Positions 1-4,957 of a stretch of DNA of 5,401 nt are shown one piece after another (positions within the stretch are counted from its first letter, which is position 1; each line of letters opens with the position of its first letter). The stretch lies in assembly GCA_002352285.1 (NCBI GenBank), contig DEIC01000070.1, positions 247-5,647 on the forward strand, read 5' to 3'. Made by a program: the position numbers and the translations under genes. A model generated the notes under the pieces. The model did no database searches. It was not told where the DNA came from and saw nothing but the letters and a program-made list of their open reading frames with translations. The DNA comes from Alphaproteobacteria bacterium UBA2784 (GTDB taxonomy: Bacteria; Pseudomonadota; Alphaproteobacteria; Micropepsales; Micropepsaceae).

Positions 1-204
1 AAATGCCTCTCGCCGCGCGAGCTTTCCATCATCCGCGCCCGACGGCTGGCGGAAGAAACCCGCACGCTGGAGGAGCTGGGCGAAAAACTCGGCATCTCAA
101 AAGAGCGCGTGCGCCAGATCGAAGTGCAAGCCCTGAAAAAGCTGAAAGACGCACTGATCGCCCGCGTTGGTGATCCCGTCGCGGCGGGCCTGCTCACCGC
201 CTAA
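1..204 (+). CDS. rpoH: RNA polymerase sigma-32 (RpoH-type) factor, C-terminal end, partial
   Basis: The reading frame is open from base 1 and ends with TAA at 202-204, leaving 67 residues; the 5' part lies outside the window. The visible part is sigma region 4. It begins with LSPRELSIIRARRL, followed by the region 4.2 helix-turn-helix TLEELGEKLGISKERVRQIE, which in the sigma-70 family contacts the -35 promoter element, and then a short ALKKLKDAL helix and tail. The LSPREL..I...RRLAEE lead-in and the tail lacking the RpoD-type ending point to the heat-shock factor RpoH rather than RpoD; this is recognition by family pattern, not a database match. RpoH directs core polymerase to heat-shock and protein-quality-control promoters. 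Its stop overlaps that of the convergent nuclease-like gene by a few bases, so no separate terminator fits between them. Confidence 0.85.
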   Translation, partial: KCLSPRELSIIRARRLAEETRTLEELGEKLGISKERVRQIEVQALKKLKDALIARVGDPVAAGLLTA

Positions 205-893
205 GGCAGGACTTGCAGCGCAAGGGCAGACGTCACGCGCATCTGCGGCCCGGCGCGATCTCCCACAAAACCGCGCACCACCACGCGCCTGCCCTCAAGC
301 GCGCGCACATCATCAAGCAATGCGCCAAAGCGTTTGATGTCGCCGCGCGCGATGAAGACGGAAAAATCCGTCCGCCAGTCATCACCGAAATCAAGAAACA
401 CGCCATCGCTCAACACCAGCGCGCGCGTGATGACACCTTCCGCGATGGCGTAGCGGCCGATCATGCCACCCATGGCATCGGCCGCCTGCACATCGTCGTT
501 GCCACGCGCCGCCTCACGCACCAGCAATTGGGCAGCGCACACCTCACTACCCCGCCGCGGCATGACCAGCGCCGCGCCGTCATCGACCAGCTGCGCCTGC
601 AACCAGACTTCGCCACCATCGCGCGCAAAAAAAATCTGGGCGATCAGCCTGCCGTGGCGGTCGGGCGCATCATCTTCGGCCACATAGCGGATAAATGCGC
701 CTTCAAGTGTCGTGGGCCATGCGGCATCGGGGCGAAGCACGATGGTGCCCGGCAAGAGGCGTACGCCGTTTGCCAGCACCAGCGCGCCTTCTTCCACCCG
801 CGCCACCACCACAGGCACACCGGATGGCACAACACAGGCCGCAGCATCTGCCGCCGCCATCAAGCTCATCGCTGCAAGAAGGACGCGGTGCAA
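201..893 (-). CDS. Secreted thermonuclease-fold (SNase-like) protein, probably with a degenerate active site
   Basis: The protein has 230 residues. The start is TTG (891-893), preceded by GAAGG (901-905) at 7 bases. It gives a plausible signal peptide (MHRVLLAAMSLMAAADAAA, then C20), whereas the ATG nine codons in would lose the N-terminal arginine. The staphylococcal-nuclease signature is visible at residues 78-110: DRHGRLIAQIF, then WLQAQLVDDGAALV, with R82 at the place of SNase Arg87. The C-terminal part (about 145-230, IGRYAIAEGVI...FGDDWRTDF...LEGRRVVVRGFV) looks like the second, OB-like domain of alphaproteobacterial thermonuclease-family proteins. The usual first catalytic block (RL.GI..PE, supplying Asp and Glu) is replaced by RLLPGTIVLRPDA, and the stretch up to DRHGR is short. 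Enzyme activity is therefore doubtful. It lies 36 bases after the antitoxin stop on the same strand, and its stop overlaps that of rpoH. Confidence 0.75.
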   Translation of the reverse strand: MHRVLLAAMSLMAAADAAACVVPSGVPVVVARVEEGALVLANGVRLLPGTIVLRPDAAWPTTLEGAFIRYVAEDDAPDRHGRLIAQIFFARDGGEVWLQAQLVDDGAALVMPRRGSEVCAAQLLVREAARGNDDVQAADAMGGMIGRYAIAEGVITRALVLSDGVFLDFGDDWRTDFSVFIARGDIKRFGALLDDVRALEGRRVVVRGFVGDRAGPQMRVTSALALQVLP

Positions 894-909
894 GGTTGAA
901 CCTTCGCAG

Positions 910-923
910 AAAAATGGCGTGCC
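910..923. repeat. Distal copy of the tRNA-Arg 3'-end direct repeat (att-like)
   Basis: The 14 bases aaaaatggcgtgcc are identical to 1629-1642, which is the 3' end of the tRNA-Arg gene plus five bases of its downstream T-run. Identity stops sharply at base 924. The copy lies between the antitoxin stop (930-932) and the ribosome-binding site of the nuclease-like gene (901-905). It is read as the displaced half of an integration site; this role is inferred. Confidence 0.7.
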
Positions 924-929
924 TGAAAT

Positions 930-1232
930 TTAGTGGGCCCGAGATGCAGTAATCGAAAACTTCAAACCCAATGCGTGCATCACGCGGATGACAGTGCCGA
1001 ACTTAGGGTTCCCCTCGCTGCTGAGCGCCTTGTAAAGGCTTTCTCTGGACAGACCGGCTTTCTTGGCGATCTGCGCCATGCCGCGGGCACGGGCAATCGT
1101 GCCGAGCGCCCTGGCGATAAAGGCCGGGTCCTGGGTTTCCAGCGCCTCTTCCATGTAGGCATTGATCGCTTCTTTGCTGTCGAGATATTCGGCAGAATCA
1201 AAGAGGGTCGTTTTGGTTTTCTTGCTTGCCAT
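930..1232 (-). CDS. Type II antitoxin, HigA-like HTH addiction-module antidote protein
   Basis: The protein has 100 residues, the usual size for the putative addiction module antidote family (HigA-like, Xre/HTH class). Residues about 51-96 carry the family's characteristic stretch: GMAQIAKKAGLSRESLYKAL, a DNA-binding helix-turn-helix, followed by the conserved G-N-P-x-F and VIRVMHALGLKFSI. The N-terminal half (SAEYLDSKEAINAYMEEALETQDPAFIARALGTIARARG) is the helical region seen in this family. The ATG at 1230-1232 is preceded by GAGGA (1240-1244) at 7 bases, which lies inside the 3' end of the toxin gene. The two genes are 3 bases apart, so co-transcription and coupled translation are likely. 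By family knowledge it should neutralise the toxin and repress its own operon, most simply by binding the palindrome at 1541-1556. Confidence 0.9.
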   Translation of the reverse strand: MASKKTKTTLFDSAEYLDSKEAINAYMEEALETQDPAFIARALGTIARARGMAQIAKKAGLSRESLYKALSSEGNPKFGTVIRVMHALGLKFSITASRAH

Positions 1233-1235
1233 GTT

Positions 1236-1532
1236 TCAATCCTCAAGGCCGGAAGCGAGCATTTTCGCAGTCTTGATGTCCTTGACTTGCGTGCCCTTAT
1301 CGCCGCCGCACAACAGGACAACGATCATTCTTCCCCGTCTCACAAAGTAAACCCGGTAGCCGGGTCCGAAATGAAGTCGAAGCTCGCTGACACCTTCTCC
1401 CACGGGCTGCACGTCGCCAAAATTGCCGAGAGCCAATCTGTCAATCCTCGCGGCGATCCTGGCTCTTGCGCCAGCATCGCGCAGCCGCAACAGCCACTCA
1501 GAAAACACTGTCGTCTTGCGAATTTCTAACAC
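1236..1532 (-). CDS. Type II toxin, RelE/ParE superfamily (phage Gp49-like / HigB-type)
   Basis: The protein has 98 residues, typical of the family. The diagnostic segment is at residues 39-86: GDVQPVGEGVSELRLHFGPGYRVYF, then a hydrophobic strand (MIVVLLCGGDKGTQ) and KDI..A. This marks the addiction-module killer protein group next to HigA-like antidotes. Relatives of the RelE fold are mostly ribosome-dependent mRNA nucleases; that activity is inferred here from the family. The start is GTG (1530-1532). No in-frame alternative exists upstream before a stop, and no Shine-Dalgarno sequence precedes it, so initiation may be leaderless or weak, which would keep toxin low. The toxin is encoded upstream of its antitoxin, the HigBA order, opposite to most type II systems. 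The stop at 1236-1238 is followed after 3 bases by the antitoxin start. Confidence 0.9.
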   Translation of the reverse strand: MLEIRKTTVFSEWLLRLRDAGARARIAARIDRLALGNFGDVQPVGEGVSELRLHFGPGYRVYFVRRGRMIVVLLCGGDKGTQVKDIKTAKMLASGLED

Positions 1533-1540
1533 GGGGAAGA

Positions 1541-1556
1541 GTATCCTATAGGATAC
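1541..1556. promoter_or_regulatory. Perfect 16-bp palindrome, likely operator of the toxin-antitoxin operon
   Basis: The sequence gtatcctataggatac equals its own reverse complement and ends 8 bases upstream of the toxin GTG. Its core contains a -10-like element on the minus strand (TATAGG or TAGGAT); no convincing -35 hexamer was found at standard spacing. A symmetric site over the probable promoter suits autorepression by the dimeric HTH antitoxin. A start of transcription just below it would give an almost leaderless toxin mRNA. The remaining bases between here and the tRNA (1557-1633) show no other strong signal. Confidence 0.7.
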
Positions 1557-1628
1557 GTGTTGTCACGCGGCAAAGTTTGGGTTCACAAAAGATCAAATCG
1601 TCCCCCATGCCTCCGGTATGGACATGGA

Positions 1629-1642
1629 AAAAATGGCGTGCC
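1629..1642. repeat. tRNA-proximal copy of the 14-bp direct repeat (att-like)
   Basis: This copy is identical to 910-923. On the minus strand it covers the last nine bases of the tRNA (acceptor 3' strand, discriminator G and CCA) plus five bases of the T-run that follows. It keeps the tRNA intact, as expected for the element-supplied side after integration at a tRNA 3' end. Confidence 0.7.
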
Positions 1643-1710
1643 CGGAGAGATTCGAACTCCCGACCCGCTGCTTAGGACGCAGCCGCTCTATCCACCTGAG
1701 CTACGGGCAC
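1634..1710 (-). tRNA. tRNA-Arg (anticodon CCT)
   Basis: Read on the minus strand it folds as a full cloverleaf. The acceptor stem is GTGCCCG/CGGGCAC (7 pairs), the D stem GCTC/GAGC, and the anticodon stem GCTGC/GCAGC with loop GTCCTAA. The variable loop is GGGTC, and the T arm is GGGAG-TTCGAAT-CTCTC with one G-T wobble. The anticodon CCT is at 1674-1676 and reads the arginine codon AGG. The discriminator is G (1637) and CCA is encoded (1634-1636). A run of six T follows at once (minus strand, 1633-1628) and may end transcription. Position 32 is G where a pyrimidine is usual, a small oddity. The 3' end doubles as the probable integration site for the toxin-antitoxin cassette. Confidence 0.95.
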
Positions 1711-1721
1711 GCATGAAGAAG

Positions 1722-1754
1722 GCGGGCGAAAGCTATCAAAGTGCTTTCGCCCGC
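1722..1754 (-). terminator. Strong hairpin between the AIPR-like gene and the tRNA, probable terminator
   Basis: gcgggcgaaagc (1722-1733) pairs perfectly with gctttcgcccgc (1743-1754) around a 9-base loop, giving a 12-bp GC-rich stem. It lies 19 bases past the AIPR-like stop. On the minus strand only a broken pyrimidine tract (cttcttc) follows, so it is not a textbook intrinsic terminator. It could instead protect a 3' end or separate the gene from tRNA transcription. Confidence 0.55.
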
Positions 1755-1773
1755 GCAAAAGAAACGGAGTGGA

Positions 1774-3024
1774 CTAGCGCCGCTTTGAGTGAGCTTTCCC
1801 ACTCTCGCTCTCAACCAAACGCTCTTGAAGAAGCATCACTTGCATCCGCATGTGCAAATTGGCCCAGTGCTTGCGATCCTTGCCCAACGCGTCTGGATTT
1901 CGCTTTCCATCGCGAGTCATGAGATAGGTGTCCTCCACCAACGTTGGTCCGGCTTCTCTCCAAGCCTTGAGCACTTTAGCAAATCCACCGCGCCACCGCG
2001 CAAACCCTGTCTTGGGATCGACTTCGACGTAGGTACGGAACGCCGCAAGGATCGGAAACGCGGCACCTTTTGTGAGGCGATATTTGGCGCTCGGCAGAGC
2101 CGCAAACGGAAAGTCGAATGCCTTCCGCCTCTCCGAGGCCTCCTCGATGATGTTCATCTTGCCGGCGCTACCCCCAGCCTCGTTCCTCATCTCACGAAAG
2201 TCGCGACGGATGTGGTCATACAATTCCATCGCATTGCGGAGTAACGGCATCAACCGATAGTAAGTGCTCTTCTGTTTGCTCTTCAAGTTCGCGCGCACAT
2301 CCGCAGCAAATTTTTCCAGAGGCTTGCTCCACTTTTCATATGCAGAAATTGGGTGCCTCGTCATGCTGACGTCATTTGGATAGTCAAATACATTGAAGAG
2401 CTCTAAGACCGAAATCAGGTCACGAACATCGTACTCTTTGTCGTCGCTCTCGTTCCAAGAGATCAAGCCTGCATACGAAGTCTTCCCGACCTCGTCCTTG
2501 AGCCAGTCGAATACACCTTCAATATTATAGATAGACTGCGATGCAACCTGGATGCCCGTGTTCAAGCCACGCGCGATGTCGCTCACCAAATCTGATGGAA
2601 TGGCAGTGCGAACAAAAACTTCGACATGTTGCTCTGCAGGAACAGTCCCTTCACGGTTTGCTTCTTCAATAATCTTCGCCGTGTGGGCTCCGTCTACAAT
2701 CCCGCCCTCTTCGTCATCGATTGTAAGTTCAAATAAGCGACTGTCCTTGTCGACCATCTTGACGGAGTCCGCCAAGATAGTGATGCCCTTGTTCATCAAG
2801 TCAAAGGTTCCCCTGGTGGCCGTTTGCCCATCCAGACTGTGCCGGACTTCACGATAGACGCGGCGGTTCAATCCGACCGGATCTCGAGCGTTGGCAGATG
2901 TGCTAATGCCGAAGGGAAACTCCTTCGCCGCAACAGTCAGCCAGAATTTTTCGATGGTCGGGAAAACAGGGTGCGTGACACGACGCACTTCAACCGCACG
3001 AATGCGGTGCGTACTCTTGGGCAT
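1774..3024 (-). CDS. AIPR-like protein (abortive infection / phage resistance family)
   Basis: The protein has 416 residues and appears complete. The ATG (3022-3024) is preceded by GAGGAG (3032-3037) at 7 bases. The middle carries the AIPR pattern: an F-x-x-x-N-K-G-I-T-I segment at about 74-83, then a strand and I-V-D-G-A-H-T-A-K-I-I-E-E-A at about 109-122 (the NG/DG-x-x-T turn of the family), then R-G-L-N-T-G-I-Q-V at about 152-160. The C-terminal third is helical, rich in charged residues, and was not assigned to a domain. No signal peptide or membrane segment is seen, so it should be cytoplasmic. AIPR proteins are linked by family to abortive phage infection; the molecular activity of this one is not evident. 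Base composition is clearly lower in GC than its neighbours (29 of 60 in 2401-2460 against 43 of 60 in 3541-3600), supporting acquisition by transfer. It appears to be a single-gene unit with its own promoter. Confidence 0.72.
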   Translation of the reverse strand: MPKSTHRIRAVEVRRVTHPVFPTIEKFWLTVAAKEFPFGISTSANARDPVGLNRRVYREVRHSLDGQTATRGTFDLMNKGITILADSVKMVDKDSRLFELTIDDEEGGIVDGAHTAKIIEEANREGTVPAEQHVEVFVRTAIPSDLVSDIARGLNTGIQVASQSIYNIEGVFDWLKDEVGKTSYAGLISWNESDDKEYDVRDLISVLELFNVFDYPNDVSMTRHPISAYEKWSKPLEKFAADVRANLKSKQKSTYYRLMPLLRNAMELYDHIRRDFREMRNEAGGSAGKMNIIEEASERRKAFDFPFAALPSAKYRLTKGAAFPILAAFRTYVEVDPKTGFARWRGGFAKVLKAWREAGPTLVEDTYLMTRDGKRNPDALGKDRKHWANLHMRMQVMLLQERLVESESGKAHSKRR

Positions 3025-3097
3025 GTTTCATCTCCTCAACGCCGACGATGCGGCTTTGTTTGCAACGCTGCGCGCACGATGACGCCAGCGAATCGAG

Positions 3098-3126
3098 ATT
3101 TTAGCTCAGCTTGAGAATCAGACCAA
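3098..3126 (-). promoter_or_regulatory. Candidate sigma-70-type promoter of the AIPR-like gene
   Basis: On the minus strand TTGGTC (3121-3126) and TAAAAT (3098-3103) are separated by exactly 17 bases. The -10 matches the consensus at five of six positions, the -35 at three. A transcript starting near 3091 would have a leader of about 66 bases before the ATG at 3024. The whole gap between the AIPR-like gene and the ATPase gene (3025-3175) shows no reading frame of note and no clear terminator for the transporter operon. Confidence 0.5.
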
Positions 3127-3175
3127 GGCTTTTGTGATGCCAGTGCCAGTCATTGGTTTCAGCGCAACAGAACTC

Positions 3176-3958
3176 CTAATGCCGCTTCAGGCGCCGCAAG
3201 GGTGTCACCACCGGCACCCCGTTGCTCACACCCAGCGAAGCCTCGACCCCGAACACGCTTTCCAGATTCTGCTTGGTCAGCACATCGCCCGGCGGGCCAT
3301 CGGCCAGCACGCGTCCGCGATGCACCAGCGCAAGGCGATGGCAGAAGCGCCGCGCCAGCGAAAGATCATGCATGACGGCAATCACGGCCGCACCGCGCGC
3401 CGCCTCCTCTGCCAGCACGTCGAGCACCTGCAGCTGATGCGCAGGGTCAAGCGACGCCGCAGGTTCATCCGCGATCAGGATGTCAGCCTCCACCGCCAGC
3501 GCCCGCGCCATCAGCGCCAGCGCACGCTCGCCCCCTGAAAGTGACGACATCACGCGGTCGGCCAGATGCGCCGCATCGGCACGGTGGAGCGCGCGCGCAA
3601 TCGCCGCCTCGTCTGTGGGCGAAAGGCGCTGAAAGGGCGAAAGATGCGGCATGCGCCCCAGCGCCACCAGACGCGCCACTGTCAGCGGCCAATGCACCTG
3701 ACCACCCTGCGCCAGATAGGCAATGCGCCGCGCCCGCAATGCAGGCTTGATCGCGGGCATCAGCACGCCGTCAAGCATCACCGCGCCACGCTGCGGCGCG
3801 ATCAATCCGGCCATCGCACGCGCCAGCGTCGTCTTGCCTGCGCCATTCGGCCCGGCGATGCCCAGAAACGTGCCACCGCTGATTTCAAGATCAACCTGAT
3901 CGAGCACGCATTGGCCGCCAAGGTCAACGCCCAGCCTGTGAAGCGAAAGCACGCTCAT
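3176..3958 (-). CDS. ABC transporter ATP-binding protein, BtuD/FecE type
   Basis: The protein has 260 residues, a normal length for this subfamily. All nucleotide-binding motifs are present: Walker A GPNGAGKTT (36-44), Q-loop Q84, signature LSGGE (140-144), Walker B ILIADE (160-165) with catalytic E165, D-loop S-L-D (169-171) and the switch histidine H197 in VMHD. The usual ERQ after the signature reads ERA here, a mild deviation. It powers import through the membrane protein encoded just upstream. The ATG overlaps the permease TGA by four bases (ATGA) and lacks a good Shine-Dalgarno sequence, so it probably depends on translational coupling. The family serves cobalamin, haem or ferric-siderophore uptake. 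The receptor at the start of the operon resembles BtuB, so cobalamin is the preferred guess, but the ATPase alone does not settle the substrate. Confidence 0.9.
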   Translation of the reverse strand: MSVLSLHRLGVDLGGQCVLDQVDLEISGGTFLGIAGPNGAGKTTLARAMAGLIAPQRGAVMLDGVLMPAIKPALRARRIAYLAQGGQVHWPLTVARLVALGRMPHLSPFQRLSPTDEAAIARALHRADAAHLADRVMSSLSGGERALALMARALAVEADILIADEPAASLDPAHQLQVLDVLAEEAARGAAVIAVMHDLSLARRFCHRLALVHRGRVLADGPPGDVLTKQNLESVFGVEASLGVSNGVPVVTPLRRLKRH

Positions 3959-4950
3959 GGAGATAACCGCCGCGTCGCAAAGAGAAGCCAGAAAAAGAAG
4001 GGCGCACCAATGAGCGCCGTCACCACGCCCAGCATCAATTCAGTTCCCGTGGGCGCAAGCCGCACCAGAAGATCGGCCGCAATGACCAGCGCCGCGCCGC
4101 CAATGGCCGAGGGCAGGATGAGCCGCCCCGGCACGTGACCGGCAAAGGGGCGGATGAGATGCGGCACGATAAGACCTACAAAGCCCACACCGCCTGCCGC
4201 CGCGACTGCACCTCCCACACAAAGGGCCGTTCCGGTGACGACGAGCACGCGCAGACGCACCAGACGCACGCCTAAGGTCGCTGCCGTCTCCTCACCCAAT
4301 GTCAGCGCATCAAGCCCGCGCGCGGAAAAAAGCAGCAGCGCGATGCCGCAAAGAATGGCGGGCAGTGCGAGGCCCACATCTTCCATGGAACGGTTCTTGA
4401 GTGAACCCAGAAGCCAGTTCACGAACTCGGCCAGCGCAAAGGGATTGGGCGCCAGCCCAAGCGCAAGCGAGGTAAGCGCCACTGCCAGACTTGAAATCGC
4501 AACCCCCGCCAGAATGAGCGTGAGCGTCGAGGCCTCGCGCGCCGCAATCAGCACCAGCACCATGGCGGCAGCAAATGCGCCCGCAAACGCCATCACTGGC
4601 ACCAACGCAGGCGATACCGCACTGATGCCGAAATAGATCGCCACCACCGCGCCCAGCGCCGCCGACGATGAAATGCCGGTGACGCCCGGATCAGCCAGCG
4701 GATTGCGGATCAACCCCTGCAAGGCCGCTCCCGATGCGGCAAGCCCCGCCCCCACCAATGCCGCGAGCAATAGGCGCGGCAGCCGGATTTCCTGCATGAT
4801 GATGGCGGCTGCATCGCTGCCGCCGCCAAGCCCGCGCACAATCTCGCCGAATGAAAGCGCAACCGGCCCCGCGCCAAGGCTGACAAGCGCACTGACGCAC
4901 AAGAGTGCGATCAGCACACCATAAAGCCGAAGGGGTGAGGCCGGTTGCAT
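3955..4950 (-). CDS. FecCD/BtuC-type ABC transporter permease
   Basis: With the ATG at 4948-4950 the protein has 331 residues, near the normal length. GAGG (4956-4959) lies 5 bases upstream; the adjacent ATG (4953) is possible, and a TTG at 4980 is unlikely. It is a polytopic inner-membrane protein (about ten hydrophobic segments expected for the family). It carries the hallmark LQGLIRNPLADPGVTGISSS at about 77-96 and, near the end, GFVGLIVPHLIRPFAG and ELMLGVVTALIGAPFFFWLL. Between them, the cytoplasmic stretch LTLGEETAATLGV fits the coupling region that touches the ATPase. It forms the translocation channel for a cobalamin- or iron-chelate-class substrate. It starts 7 bases after the receptor stop, with its ribosome-binding site overlapping that stop, and its own stop overlaps the ATPase start. 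The three genes therefore form one operon. Confidence 0.9.
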   Translation of the reverse strand: MQPASPLRLYGVLIALLCVSALVSLGAGPVALSFGEIVRGLGGGSDAAAIIMQEIRLPRLLLAALVGAGLAASGAALQGLIRNPLADPGVTGISSSAALGAVVAIYFGISAVSPALVPVMAFAGAFAAAMVLVLIAAREASTLTLILAGVAISSLAVALTSLALGLAPNPFALAEFVNWLLGSLKNRSMEDVGLALPAILCGIALLLFSARGLDALTLGEETAATLGVRLVRLRVLVVTGTALCVGGAVAAAGGVGFVGLIVPHLIRPFAGHVPGRLILPSAIGGAALVIAADLLVRLAPTGTELMLGVVTALIGAPFFFWLLFATRRLSP

Positions 4951-4957
4951 CATGCCC

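Larger units (their letters stand above)
910..1642. mobile_element. Putative tRNA-integrated toxin-antitoxin cassette or element remnant
   Basis: Two exact 14-bp direct repeats (910-923 and 1629-1642) bound a segment holding only the toxin gene, the antitoxin gene and their operator. The right-hand repeat coincides with the 3' end of the tRNA-Arg gene, the classic target of tyrosine recombinases. One repeat plus interior gives a unit of about 719 bp. Removing it would place the tRNA T-run directly before the ribosome-binding site of the nuclease-like gene, a tidy ancestral arrangement. No integrase, transposase or terminal inverted repeat is visible. It is therefore either a non-autonomous cassette or what remains after internal deletion of a larger island. 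Confidence 0.55.

Noticed and set aside
213..899. A 228-residue open frame on the plus strand opposite the nuclease-like gene
   Set aside because: It is rich in His and Arg with no domain pattern. It is the antisense image of a GC-rich gene whose minus-strand product has a signal peptide and SNase motifs.
933..1529. A 198-residue plus-strand open frame across the toxin-antitoxin pair
   Set aside because: It runs antisense to two well-recognised short genes with tight operon spacing, and shows no motifs or ribosome-binding site of its own.
3130..3170. A short tandem tgccagtgccagt and ccaatgactgg symmetry after the ATPase gene, considered as a terminator
   Set aside because: The stems are too short and no T-run follows on the minus strand.
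1774..3187. Similar 12-base ends of the AIPR-like and ATPase genes (aagcggc plus two bases plus tag, at 1774-1785 and 3176-3187) as possible insertion repeats around the AIPR-like gene
   Set aside because: It matches 10 of 12 bases, but both are Lys-Arg codons followed by the same stop, so chance is a sufficient explanation.
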